DNA of 30,964 bases, taken from positions 1 to 30,964 of the forward strand of contig CAYSPU010000035.1 of NCBI GenBank assembly GCA_964432995.1, given 5' to 3'. The notes below the pieces were generated by a model. The model was given only the letters and a program-made list of their open reading frames with translations, was not told the DNA's origin and made no database searches. Below, one piece after another: positions 1 through 7,373 of the stretch. Origin of the DNA: CAYSPU01 sp964432995. Its GTDB lineage: Bacteria > Verrucomicrobiota > Verrucomicrobiia > Limisphaerales > JAHDYP01. Positions within the stretch are counted from its first letter, which is position 1. Each line of letters starts with the position of its first letter. The translations under genes were made by a program, and so were the position numbers.

Positions 1-50
1 TGCGAGCTTCTGTTGAATCCGGACCGTAGGGTGCGCCAGATTCCTTGTTG

Positions 51-82
51 TTTACGGAAGGCCGCGAAGGACCGCGAAGTGA
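51..82. repeat. Candidate dispersed GAAGG/CCGCGAAGG-type intergenic repeat, copy A
   Basis: The stretch reads tttacggaag-gccgcgaagg-accgcgaagt. It closely resembles a second intergenic stretch at 12112-12145 (tttgaacggaag-tccgcaaagg-accacaaagt), also just upstream of a gene. Both have the GAAGnCCGCrAAGGACCrCrAAGT pattern. Directly after it (109-125) lies ctctgcggctcttggcg, which looks like the same kind of repeat in the opposite orientation. The two-copy similarity is seen directly; membership in a genome-wide dispersed family is an inference. No gene is visible in positions 1-212. Confidence 0.45.
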
Positions 83-212
83 GTGCGGCCGAAGAAACCA
101 GTTTCTCTGCGGCTCTTGGCGTGCTTCTGTTCCAAGTCCGGGGGGACGAACAACCAAACAAGCGTAGATCTTGCCCTCGCCAGGCAAATCACGGAGAAAG
201 AGCGCGAACGGC

Positions 213-1469
213 ATGACGAAAGCAAGAACGGGCAATCGATCGCAAAGCGACCTTTCGAGACCGGCCGCCAATCCCGCCTTCTGGGCTTTGGACCGGCGCG
301 TGACATTTCTCAACCACGGTTCGTTCGGGGCCTGCCCGCGCCGTGTGCTGCAACACCAACAGCGTCTGCGCGAACGCCTCGAGCGGCAACCCATTCAGTT
401 CTTTGTCCGCGAATTCGAAGCGCTCTGGGACGACGCCCGCCGGAGTCTCGCCCGGTTCGTCGGTTCGGCTGCGGACGACCTGGTCTTCGTCCCCAACGCC
501 ACCGCGGGGGTGAACACCGTACTGCGCTCGCTGCGATTCGGGCGCGGCGACGAGTTGCTCGTCACCGACCAGGAATACAACGCGTGCCGGAACGCACTCG
601 ATTACGTCGCTGGCCGGAGCGGGGCCCGGGTGGTTGTGGTGGCCCTTCCGTTCCCAGTGGCGAACGAAGAGATGGTGGTGGACAAGGTGTTGGCCAAGGT
701 GTCACGGCGAACGCGGCTGCTATTGATTGACCACGTCACCAGCCAAACCGGGTTGGTGCTGCCGGTGGGACGCCTGGTGCCGTTGCTCCGCCAGCGCGGC
801 GTCCTGGTGCTGATCGATGGCGCCCATGCGCCCGGCATGTTGCCGCTCAACCTGCGGAAACTCAGGGCGGACTTCTACACCGGCAACTGCCACAAGTGGA
901 TTTGTGCCCCGAAAGGGGCCGCGTTCCTGCACGTGCGCCCCGAGCACCAAACCCAGATCCGTCCTCTGATCATCAGCCACGGCGCCAACTCGCCGCGCTC
1001 GGATCGCAGCCGGTTCCTGATCGAGTTCAGTTGGACCGGCACGGCCGATCCCACCGCCTGGTTGTCCGTTCCAGAGGCCTTGCGCTGCGTGGGTTCCCTT
1101 CTCCCGGGCGGTTGGCCTGCGGTCATGCGCCGCAACCGGCAACTCGCCCTCGCCGGCCGCGATCTCCTCTGCGAGGCCCTCCAAGTGCCACCGCCGTGCC
1201 CCGACTCGATGATCGGCAGCCTGGCTGCCGTGCCGCTGCCCGATGGCGGGACGGACAAGGTCCCCTCGAGCCCGCTCTATGTCGATCCGCTTCAGGATTG
1301 GCTCTGGGACAACCATCGGATCGAGGTCCCGGTGATTCCGTGGCCGGCGCCGCCGAAGCGCCTCCTGCGGATCTCCACGCAGCTTTACAACAGCCTCCCC
1401 CAGGTGCGGGAATTGACGAAAGCCGTCACCGCGGCCATCAGCGAGCCTTCACCTCATAGCAGAACATGA
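213..1469 (+). CDS. Class V aminotransferase-fold PLP enzyme, isopenicillin-N epimerase-like
   Basis: A 418-aa PLP-dependent fold-type I enzyme. The Schiff-base lysine is K228 in the GNCHKW motif; the preceding block VLVLIDGAHAPG supplies the PLP-binding Asp. The N-terminal FLNHGSFGACP and the C-terminal IEVPVIPWPAPPKRLLRIS are typical of the isopenicillin-N epimerase (CefD)-like branch, whose members in non-producers usually have unknown substrates. A beta-lactam role is not implied by anything nearby. I chose ATG 213 (GGAG at 193-196, a long spacer) over an in-frame TTG at 171; the conserved domain begins around residue 20 either way. It has no signal peptide and is probably cytosolic. Its last 32 nt overlap the 3' end of the opposite-strand beta-propeller gene, so the two convergent transcripts share a short antisense segment. 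Family call is firm; substrate unknown. Confidence 0.85.
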   Translation: MTKARTGNRSQSDLSRPAANPAFWALDRRVTFLNHGSFGACPRRVLQHQQRLRERLERQPIQFFVREFEALWDDARRSLARFVGSAADDLVFVPNATAGVNTVLRSLRFGRGDELLVTDQEYNACRNALDYVAGRSGARVVVVALPFPVANEEMVVDKVLAKVSRRTRLLLIDHVTSQTGLVLPVGRLVPLLRQRGVLVLIDGAHAPGMLPLNLRKLRADFYTGNCHKWICAPKGAAFLHVRPEHQTQIRPLIISHGANSPRSDRSRFLIEFSWTGTADPTAWLSVPEALRCVGSLLPGGWPAVMRRNRQLALAGRDLLCEALQVPPPCPDSMIGSLAAVPLPDGGTDKVPSSPLYVDPLQDWLWDNHRIEVPVIPWPAPPKRLLRISTQLYNSLPQVRELTKAVTAAISEPSPHSRT

Positions 1470-2805
1470 TGTCCTGGTCGCGCACGTAGAGCTTCCCGTT
1501 GGCGATGATCGGATGCGACCAGGCCGGTTGTTCGGTGCGGTCGGGTTGCTCGAAGCGGCCGCGCTCGACGTACTCCTTCCGACTCGGCTCGATCAGGAGC
1601 ATGGTGCCGTTCTCGGTGCGATCGTAGAGCCGGCCATCCGCCAGTAGCACCGAGCCTTTCGGCGCCCGGCGCTCGGCATCGTCCCGCCCGTCCCAGAGGA
1701 CCTCGCCGGTCTTGAAGTCGAGACAGACCAGGAAGCCTCCCTCATTCCCACCGTTGGCGCCATACAGGCAGCCCTCGAAGAGGATCACCCCGCCGTGGTG
1801 GTTCTGCATCTTCCTGGAAAACCAGACTTCCTCGGCCTTGACCCCGCCTTCCCCGTCTTTGCTGAGCTTCACCAAACCGCCGCCCGTGCCGTAGGCCGAG
1901 GCGGCGAACACCAGGCCATCGTGGTAGATCGGGGTGGAACAGTTGATCCCCATCCGATTGGCGGGCCGGTCGTAGCGCCAAAGGAACTTCCCGTCGGACG
2001 CCGCGAAGCCCAGGAGTGCCCGCGCAGTCAGTTGCACGTATTGGCGCTGCCCCTCGAAGTCGATGGCAATGGCCGAGGCGTAGGACGCTCCGGAACCACC
2101 GCCGCGCCCGCCAGGCCCGCCGCGCCCACCGCCGGGGCCACCGCCAGCGCCGGACTCGCCGCCCGGACTATCGGGCACCTGGCTCTGCCAGATGGTCTTG
2201 CCGGTCAACTTGTCGAGCGCCACCAGCATCGCCTCTCGCCCGCCCGGCGTACAAATGACCTTGTCCCCATCCACCAACGGCGATTCGCGGTAACTCCACA
2301 TGGGCACGCTCCCGCCGAACTCCTCCGTCAGGCTGCGTTGCCAGATGACCTTGCCGTCTTTCGACTGCAGGCAGGCCACGTTGCCAGCCAAGCCCTCGAC
2401 GTAAAGCCGGTCCCCATCGACTGTCGGCGTGCAACCCGGCCCTTCCTTTCCCTGCGGTGCTCGTTGGCCGTAGGCCGGCCCCAGGCGCGCGACCCACTGT
2501 TCCTTGCCATCCGTCTCCGACAACGCCCAAACAACTTCGTCCTCCCCCCGATTGCTCATTCCGAAGATCCGTCCCGCGGCAACCGAGGGAGCGCTGTAGC
2601 CGCCACCCAGTCCCTTGATCCTCCAGGCGAGCGGCGGGCCGTCCTTCGGCCATTCCTTGAGAAGACCGGTCTCCTTGGAGATGGCGTTCCGGTCTGGACC
2701 CTGCCACTGCGGCCAATCATCAGCGCACACGCCAGACAGCAGAATCGTGCAGCACAGGGCGCCAATCAGCGTCCTTCCACAAACCACAGGCTCTTTCGTT
2801 TTCAT
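1438..2805 (-). CDS. Secreted PQQ-like (WD40-like) beta-propeller repeat protein
   Basis: 455 aa starting at MKTKEPVVCG, where a hydrophobic stretch ending GVCA-DD gives a Sec signal peptide. The open frame continues upstream to 3066 without homologous sequence, so the later start is preferred. The mature N terminus DWPQWQGPDRNAIS is the hallmark opening of the outer-membrane-assembly/PQQ-like propeller proteins common in Planctomycetes and Verrucomicrobia. Blade motifs recur: LYVEGLAGNVACLQSKDGKV, LVALDKLTGKTIWQ, FLVCLDFKTGEVLWDG. A Gly/Arg-rich low-complexity insert lies near residues 220-245. Such proteins are extracytoplasmic; most lack a proven cofactor or enzyme activity, so PQQ binding is not claimed. 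The gene at 14013-15314 is a paralogue with the same N-terminal signature. It converges with and overlaps the aminotransferase gene by 32 nt. Confidence 0.88.
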   Translation of the reverse strand: MKTKEPVVCGRTLIGALCCTILLSGVCADDWPQWQGPDRNAISKETGLLKEWPKDGPPLAWRIKGLGGGYSAPSVAAGRIFGMSNRGEDEVVWALSETDGKEQWVARLGPAYGQRAPQGKEGPGCTPTVDGDRLYVEGLAGNVACLQSKDGKVIWQRSLTEEFGGSVPMWSYRESPLVDGDKVICTPGGREAMLVALDKLTGKTIWQSQVPDSPGGESGAGGGPGGGRGGPGGRGGGSGASYASAIAIDFEGQRQYVQLTARALLGFAASDGKFLWRYDRPANRMGINCSTPIYHDGLVFAASAYGTGGGLVKLSKDGEGGVKAEEVWFSRKMQNHHGGVILFEGCLYGANGGNEGGFLVCLDFKTGEVLWDGRDDAERRAPKGSVLLADGRLYDRTENGTMLLIEPSRKEYVERGRFEQPDRTEQPAWSHPIIANGKLYVRDQDIMFCYEVKAR

Positions 2806-3691
2806 GATGTCGTGAACATCGAATACCAGCCGATCCGCGTGCCCCTGCTCCAATGCGATCCGCAGCGCAACGCCCAAGCCTCGCCTTCCTTCCAGGACCA
2901 GCAGCATCGTCGCCGCGCCTCTCTCCCGGCAAAAACCGCCGCGATCCAGCGCCAGTTCCGGATCTCGCTTCCGGTCAGTAACATACTCCGTGGTTCCGTG
3001 TCCGGCGACCTTCGTTCGCGGTTCCCCGCAAGAGCCAGGTCGTCCAAAACGCCGCAGCCCCGCCATGCCTCACAAGCGCAGGTTCCCCCAAAGAGCCGCC
3101 AGATTTCTTCAGCGGTGCGGGGACGATGGCTCAGCGGTTCCTAACCCGGACGCTTCGCGCTCCCTGTCTGAAGTCTCCGCCCGCAGGGCCGCTTTGGCCC
3201 CGCGGCTATGGGGCCGTGCGGGCCCCCGAGTTACCAATCTAAAGGACTGACCCCGGAGCCGACGGGAGACAGGAGGGAGGAACAAGCGAGAATCCCGCGG
3301 GCGAGGGCTTGGGGCCGCACCCGCGGGATTCTCAGTCAGCCCGGCCGGCCCGGGGGGGCGCTCGGCGGGGCAAAATCGGTCGGCCGTTTCTGACCCCAGC
3401 GGGGCGTGCCGCAGAACCCGCCGGAGTCAGGGTCACCTCGAGGGCGACCAGCGGCCTTCGGTTTCGAGAGGAGCACGATCGGGGCCAGCCCCGACATTGA
3501 CAGTGTTCGGACTCGTCGTCGCAGTCCGCTACTTCGGCCGGCGCGGGTCGCTACTGCGGTTGCCGCGCCTGTCGAGCGCGCCCTTCTTGCCGCCGAAGGA
3601 ATTGATCACGGGGTTGGACAAGGGGCGGCTGCGCATTGGCGCCGGCAACAAAGAGCAAGCCATCGCGCGGAGGACCGGCTACATTCGCCTC
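2806..3691. other. Long divergent intergenic region (886 nt), repeat-bearing
   Basis: No convincing gene. Open frames here are shadows or stop-free upstream extensions of the two flanking genes. It holds a perfect 14-bp inverted repeat (3288-3333), two similar CTGACCCC-containing segments (3246-3256 and 3389-3404), and at 2983-3010 a stretch (ttactccgtggttccgtgtcc) resembling the dispersed cacggaaccacggag-type repeats known from many environmental genomes. Promoters for the flanking genes must lie here, but I cannot place them; a lone TTGACA at 3497-3502 has no matching -10. Confidence 0.5.
3288..3333. repeat. Perfect 14-bp inverted repeat hairpin
   Basis: The left arm gagaatcccgcggg (3288-3301) and right arm cccgcgggattctc (3320-3333) are exact reverse complements separated by 18 nt. 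There is no T-tract, and the element sits between divergent genes, so it is not an obvious terminator. It follows a GGACTGACCCC motif by about 35 nt. It may be a REP-like element or a protein-binding/RNA structure; which one is not determinable here. Confidence 0.7.
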
Positions 3692-4303
3692 GTGCGCATC
3701 ATTGGCGGAATGGCGGGCGGACGGCGCCTTCGGGTTCCCGGGGGGACGGCGGTGCGCCCGACGCCCGATTTGGTTCGCCAGGCGGTCTTCAACAGTCTGG
3801 CGGCGCGCATTGCGGGCGCGCGGGTCCTGGAGTTGTTCGCCGGGACCGGCGCGCTCAGTCTCGAGTGTTTGAGTCGGGGGGCAGCACACGCGACGTGCGT
3901 GGAGCTTTCGAGCCGGCATGCGGGTTTCGTGCGCGAGAACCTGCGGACCACCGGGCTTGCGGGAGAGACTCTCGACGTGCGGGTCCAGGATGCCTTTGTG
4001 GCGATCCGTCAATTGGCCGCTCAGGGGGCGGTGTTCGACCTGGTATTTGCCGATCCTCCTTACGGGGAGAAGAATCTCAAGAAGCGTTCGGAGTCCTTCG
4101 CGCAGCGCCTGTTGGACGACGCGCATCTTCCCGGTCTGGTGGCGGCCGACGGTCTTCTGGTTCTGGGTCATGCCCGCCGCGACACGCTGGCGCTTCCGGA
4201 CGGAGTCTGGCGCGAGCGGAAGTGCCTGCGGCACGGGGATTCGGTGATGCGCATGCTGGAACACGCGGAACGTCGGGAATGCGAAATGCGGAATGAAGAA
4301 TGA
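3692..4303 (+). CDS. rsmD: 16S rRNA (guanine966-N2)-methyltransferase RsmD
   Basis: 203 aa if translation begins at GTG 3692, giving the family-typical N terminus (V/M)RIIGGMAGGRRLRVP followed by VRPTPDLVRQAVFNSL. Motif I for S-adenosylmethionine binding is VLELFAGTGALSLE, and the catalytic motif IV is DLVFADPPYG, the (N/D)PPY form used for exocyclic amino methylation. RsmD methylates G966 of 16S rRNA in the assembled small subunit and acts in the cytosol. The open frame extends upstream to a TTG at 3497, but that extension has no recognisable homology. A GGAGGA at 3669-3674 lies rather far from the GTG. The C-terminal tail (RRECEMRNEE) is encoded by a GAATG-rich repeat and is probably not conserved. 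The last 11 nt overlap the next gene's chosen start. Confidence 0.9.
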   Translation: MRIIGGMAGGRRLRVPGGTAVRPTPDLVRQAVFNSLAARIAGARVLELFAGTGALSLECLSRGAAHATCVELSSRHAGFVRENLRTTGLAGETLDVRVQDAFVAIRQLAAQGAVFDLVFADPPYGEKNLKKRSESFAQRLLDDAHLPGLVAADGLLVLGHARRDTLALPDGVWRERKCLRHGDSVMRMLEHAERRECEMRNEE

Positions 4304-4310
4304 CGAATGG
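4277..4310. repeat. GAATG-rich short repeat spanning the rsmD stop and the next start
   Basis: The sequence gaatgcgaaatgcgg-aatgaagaatgacgaatgg consists of degenerate 7-8 nt GAATGnn units. It contains the rsmD stop codon (4301-4303) and the ATG (4293) used for the serine hydrolase. Similar GAATGAAGAATGACGAATG strings are, from memory, frequent in intergenic DNA of Planctomycetes and Verrucomicrobia, which is an untested comparison here. Confidence 0.5.
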
Positions 4311-5288
4311 CGGAGTCGGTCTTCGGCCAAAGCGCCTGCGCTTCGGGCCTGCGGCGCATTGGTTGGCGGTTGCTGGCTCGCGGCTGCGGCCCTCGCCTCT
4401 CCTTTGGGCCAGGTGGACCCAGGCTTGCACCTGTTGGTGAAGCGGGCGGTCCGGCGGACGACGGAGCAGAGCTGGGCCAAGCCGCTGCAGCCGGAGGAGG
4501 TCGCAGTCACCGTGGTCGATTTGGCAGATCCGGCGGGGCCGACACACGCCAGCCATCGTGGAGACGCGGCGATCTACCCCGCCAGCGTCGTCAAGCTCTT
4601 CTATCTCGTCGCCGCTCACCAGGCGCTGGAAGATGGTCGTTTGGCCGACACCGCGGAGCTGCGGCGCGCCTTGCGGGACATGATTGTCAAGTCCTACAAC
4701 GAGGCGACGCATTACGTGGTGGACTTGCTCACGGGGACGACCAGCGGACCGGAATTGTCCGCGGCGGATCTGGCGGTGTGGCAGGACCGTCGGAACGCGG
4801 TCAACCGGTATTTCGAGGGCCTTGGCTACACGAACATCAACGTGAACAAGAAACCGTGGTGCGAAGGCCCCTACGGCCGCGAGACCCAGGCGATCGCGAC
4901 CTTCACCCCAAAGCGGAACCTGCTCACCACGGACGCGACCGCCCGGCTCCTGGTGGAAATCGCCACCGGGCGGGCGGTGTCGGCACGGAGGTCGGCGGAG
5001 ATGATGGACCTACTGCGACGGGGTCCTTCCGCGCCTGCGGACCCGGATGCGGAGAGCCAGGCGGAGTTCACAGGGCCGGCTCTGCCGGCGGGTTCGAGGT
5101 TCTGGTCCAAGGCCGGCTGGACGAGCGAGGTCCGGCACGATGCTGTTTTTGTGGAGCTGCCCGACGGTGGCAGGATGGTCCTGGTGATGTTCACCGTGGG
5201 CCACGCCAACGAGACTGGAATCCTGCACCACATCGCTCGCGAGATTCTGTCAGGCCGCAAGGAACACCCCCCATCGCCCGGGCGCTGA
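4293..5288 (+). CDS. Secreted class-A-beta-lactamase-like serine hydrolase
   Basis: 331 aa with a hydrophobic stretch near residues 20-36 (ALVGGCWLAAAALAS) that fits a Sec signal peptide. The active-site series of the penicillin-recognising serine hydrolases is present: S98-V-V-K101 (SxxK, in YPASVVKLF), S134-Y-N136 (SxN) and K273-A-G275 (KTG-like, in WSKAGWTSEVRHDA). The SxxK to SxN spacing of 36 residues is much shorter than the roughly 60 of true class A beta-lactamases, so resistance is not implied; a periplasmic esterase or peptidase role is equally likely. ATG 4293 lies inside a GAATG-rich repeat and overlaps rsmD by 11 nt, with a poor ribosome site; an in-frame TTG at 4359 would still leave a signal peptide. 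Family call firm, substrate unknown. Confidence 0.82.
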   Translation: MKNDEWRSRSSAKAPALRACGALVGGCWLAAAALASPLGQVDPGLHLLVKRAVRRTTEQSWAKPLQPEEVAVTVVDLADPAGPTHASHRGDAAIYPASVVKLFYLVAAHQALEDGRLADTAELRRALRDMIVKSYNEATHYVVDLLTGTTSGPELSAADLAVWQDRRNAVNRYFEGLGYTNINVNKKPWCEGPYGRETQAIATFTPKRNLLTTDATARLLVEIATGRAVSARRSAEMMDLLRRGPSAPADPDAESQAEFTGPALPAGSRFWSKAGWTSEVRHDAVFVELPDGGRMVLVMFTVGHANETGILHHIAREILSGRKEHPPSPGR

Positions 5289-5890
5289 CCTTCCGGGCGC
5301 AGCGACGGGAGGAGCGCGTCAAGCGACGCCTCGGTCGGAGGCTAGAAACAGGACAGAACGGAGGGGGGGTGTGGGTTGTGATTCCTGGAGGAGACTCCGG
5401 GCAAGCAGGTTATGCGTGTCGGCATGGCCGATGCTGTTCTCAGTTGCAGCGAAATGCTCCGGCGAATGCCGCAAGGAGATTGACTGCGGCCTGCTGACAG
5501 GACAGCGCACGCCGGGGGATGGCGCTCGGTGGTTCCGCCGTGAACGGAACAGACAAGCAACGCCATGTACGCACAAATGAAAGAGAGCCTGCCGGTTCAT
5601 TCCTTGAGATTCGGGGTGAATGACCATGGTGTGATCGTGCCGATCCTGCGGCGCAGCAAGGGATTCGCGCTGCGCATGGATCTCATCGTCCGACCGCTGC
5701 AACTGGGTCTTCGGTGGGCACCCAAGTCGCGGTGAGGGCGGCCTGGCGAGCCGGTGTTGCCTCCGCCCGTTGAAGCCCCACAGGCGCTGCACGGCCAGGG
5801 ACTTCGCCGTCTTGCCGGGCTCCTTTCATTCGACCGCCCGCGTTTCCTCCAGAATTGGAGCGCGGCGCGCCGGGAAATAGGGAGCCAGGA
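5289..5890. other. Intergenic region containing a candidate small gene
   Basis: About 600 nt between the serine hydrolase and the response regulator. Apart from the 56-codon ORF at 5565-5735 (listed separately), no frame looks coding: the 69-aa plus-strand and 157-aa minus-strand frames have atypical composition. The AG-rich run with seven or more Gs near 5359-5370 is the only other compositional feature I noticed. The last 10 nt before the response regulator carry its ribosome site. Confidence 0.4.
5565..5735 (+). CDS. Candidate 56-aa hypothetical protein
   Basis: ATG 5565 to TGA 5733-5735 encodes a 56-residue, basic protein beginning MYAQMKESLPVHSLRF and ending RPLQLGLRWAPKSR. I do not recognise a family. 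Points in favour: balanced amino-acid use, a mostly G/C third codon position, and a location in an otherwise unexplained gap. Points against: no clear Shine-Dalgarno (only GGAAC 11 nt or more upstream) and no homology evidence. The middle (DHGVIVPILRRSKGF) is consistent with a beta hairpin. It lies 155 nt upstream of the response regulator on the same strand, so co-transcription is possible. It is given at low confidence because chance ORFs of this length are common in high-GC DNA. Confidence 0.35.
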   Translation: MYAQMKESLPVHSLRFGVNDHGVIVPILRRSKGFALRMDLIVRPLQLGLRWAPKSR

Positions 5891-6316
5891 ATGATGCCTG
5901 CCCGCGTATTGATCATCGACGACGACCCGATGCTGAGCGAGCAATTGCGCAGCCTGCTGCACGTGCTCGGGTATCCCGGGATCTGCTGTGCCGACAGCCG
6001 ACGCGCGCTGGCGATCACGGCGGAATGCCCCTTCGAACTGATCTTCTGCGACTACTGGATGCCGGGGCTGAACGGGCAGGGCTTCTACTTCTCCCTATGC
6101 CGGCGCCAACCGGAGCTGGCCAGGCGGGTGGTGTGGCTTGTGGGTGCGGCGCAGGGGACGCGCACGGAGTTCTTCCTCCGATCCACGGGCAATCCCCGGC
6201 TCCCCAAGCCCTTCAAACTCCCGCAGGTGCAGGAACTCCTGGTGGGACTCCTGGGGTCGCCGGAGCAGCCTGTCCTTCCCGAACCGCGGGCTGAGGCCGG
6301 TGCCGCGGCGGCCTGA
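5891..6316 (+). CDS. Receiver-only response regulator (CheY-like)
   Basis: 141 aa forming a single REC domain with no DNA-binding or output domain. The acidic pocket is D10-D11-D12 (VLIIDDDPM), the predicted phospho-acceptor is D54 (FCDYWMPG) and the conserved lysine is K106 (LPKPFK). The usual Thr/Ser that follows beta-strand 4 (in I-x-L-T/S-A) is missing: the segment reads VVWLVGAAQG, which may weaken the switch. The start ATG 5891 is preceded by GGAGCCAGGA, a good ribosome site for this ATG or the next (5894). An upstream in-frame TTG at 5855 is less likely. No histidine kinase is adjacent, so the partner is unknown. A proline/alanine-rich tail of about 20 residues follows the domain. Confidence 0.88.
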   Translation: MMPARVLIIDDDPMLSEQLRSLLHVLGYPGICCADSRRALAITAECPFELIFCDYWMPGLNGQGFYFSLCRRQPELARRVVWLVGAAQGTRTEFFLRSTGNPRLPKPFKLPQVQELLVGLLGSPEQPVLPEPRAEAGAAAA

Positions 6317-6342
6317 ATCCTTCCAGGCCGGGGCGGAAGCGG

Positions 6343-7215
6343 TCAGGGCGCCACCCGCTGAAGCGCGACGGCCAGAACGAACAGCGCCAGGTAGAGCAGC
6401 GCCATCCACACCGTCCCGCCGCCAGCGAGGGCCAGCAGATCGACCAGCACGATGCCGGCGAGCAAGTCGCTGACCGCGCGCCCCACGTGCCGGTTCTCGG
6501 CCCAGAAAGCAGGGCGCAGCGAGCGCAGGACCCACAGGCCGAGCATGAGGGAGAGGCACAGGGCGCTCAGGAGATGAGGGCCGGTATTGGCGGGAACGGC
6601 CAGGAGGATGGGGGCGGCGAGGAGCCAGGCAGGCCAAGCAGGCAGCGCGATCTTGCTGCGCTCGTGCCGAGCCAGGTAGCCCAGTCCGGTCACATAGACC
6701 GTCAAGCCCAAGCCACCCCAGATCGCCGCACCCTGCAGACCGTCGGCCCCCGCCGCTGCCGCCACGGCATACAAGAGGAAACGGGATGCGCCCATGAGGA
6801 GCGGCGCGAACGCCACCAACTTGTGAACCGCGTCGTAGAGCAGCACGCTGAACAGGAGCAGCGATGCCAGGGCACCGCAGGCGTTGCTCAGGAACACCAG
6901 GAGAAGCGTTCCCGCGCCAAGCCAGCCGAATCCCCAGCGCCAGACATCGTCGATGCCGATGGCGCCGGACGGCACCGGCCGTTCCTTGCGGAACTGCCGA
7001 TCGTGCTCGGCGTCGAACGCGTCGTTCAGGTAGGCCCCGCCCAAGAACACGCACGTGATGCCCAGGGCAAGTTGGAGCAGTGTCGCCCAGGAGCCTCCGC
7101 CGGCCAGCAACCAGCCCGTGAGGCAGTTGGACCAGATGGTCGGGAGCATCGGGGCGCGAGCCAGCGCCAGATGAACCTGCCAGGAGGGCCGCGGTCGCGT
7201 TGGGGCCAGGAGCAT
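6343..7215 (-). CDS. UbiA-family membrane prenyltransferase, EboC-like
   Basis: 290 aa, almost entirely hydrophobic helices (eight or nine predicted by eye). The first Asp-rich motif is N64-D65-A-F-D68-A-E-H-D72, which binds the Mg-diphosphate of the prenyl donor, followed by KERPVPSG, a typical UbiA loop. The second motif is incomplete: Y127-D128-A-V-H-K132 instead of DxxxD. YDxxHK and the following MGASRFLLY resemble the EboC branch as I remember it, but no other ebo genes are visible. ATG 7215 is chosen because the family begins close to the LPTIWSNCLTGW block; the open frame upstream to 7515 overlaps the divergent gene and looks non-coding. It is divergent from the TraB-family gene with a 158-nt shared upstream region. 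The acceptor substrate is unknown. Confidence 0.85.
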   Translation of the reverse strand: MLLAPTRPRPSWQVHLALARAPMLPTIWSNCLTGWLLAGGGSWATLLQLALGITCVFLGGAYLNDAFDAEHDRQFRKERPVPSGAIGIDDVWRWGFGWLGAGTLLLVFLSNACGALASLLLFSVLLYDAVHKLVAFAPLLMGASRFLLYAVAAAAGADGLQGAAIWGGLGLTVYVTGLGYLARHERSKIALPAWPAWLLAAPILLAVPANTGPHLLSALCLSLMLGLWVLRSLRPAFWAENRHVGRAVSDLLAGIVLVDLLALAGGGTVWMALLYLALFVLAVALQRVAP

Positions 7216-7373
7216 TGTTGCCGTCCGCCGTGTAGCAGATCCCTTCCCAGGAATCGAGCACAGAGAGCGGACCTCCGGTCTTGCCCTGCGGCCGGGCCGG
7301 CGTAACTTGGGGAAGGCCGCCGCGGATCCGGGGCGGCCGGGATTGGCTGCCACCGCGCTCGGGAAGGACCAGA

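Noticed and set aside
213..1469. Part of a beta-lactam biosynthetic cluster (isopenicillin-N epimerase)
   Set aside because: No isopenicillin-N synthase, ACV synthetase or other pathway genes are in the window; such homologues are widespread with other roles.
3497..3540. Sigma-70 promoter with TTGACA at 3497
   Set aside because: No -10-like hexamer at 16-18 nt; the TTGACA alone is not enough.
4293..5288. Antibiotic-resistance beta-lactamase
   Set aside because: The SxxK, SxN and KTG-like motifs are present, but the spacing and sequence differ from class A beta-lactamases; resistance is not supported.
5319..5792. 157-aa minus-strand ORF in the gap before the response regulator
   Set aside because: His/Arg/Ser-rich with no recognisable domain; the plus-strand 56-codon frame inside it looks more coding-like.
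6343..7215. Member of an ebo gene cluster
   Set aside because: The protein resembles EboC, but none of the other ebo genes is nearby.
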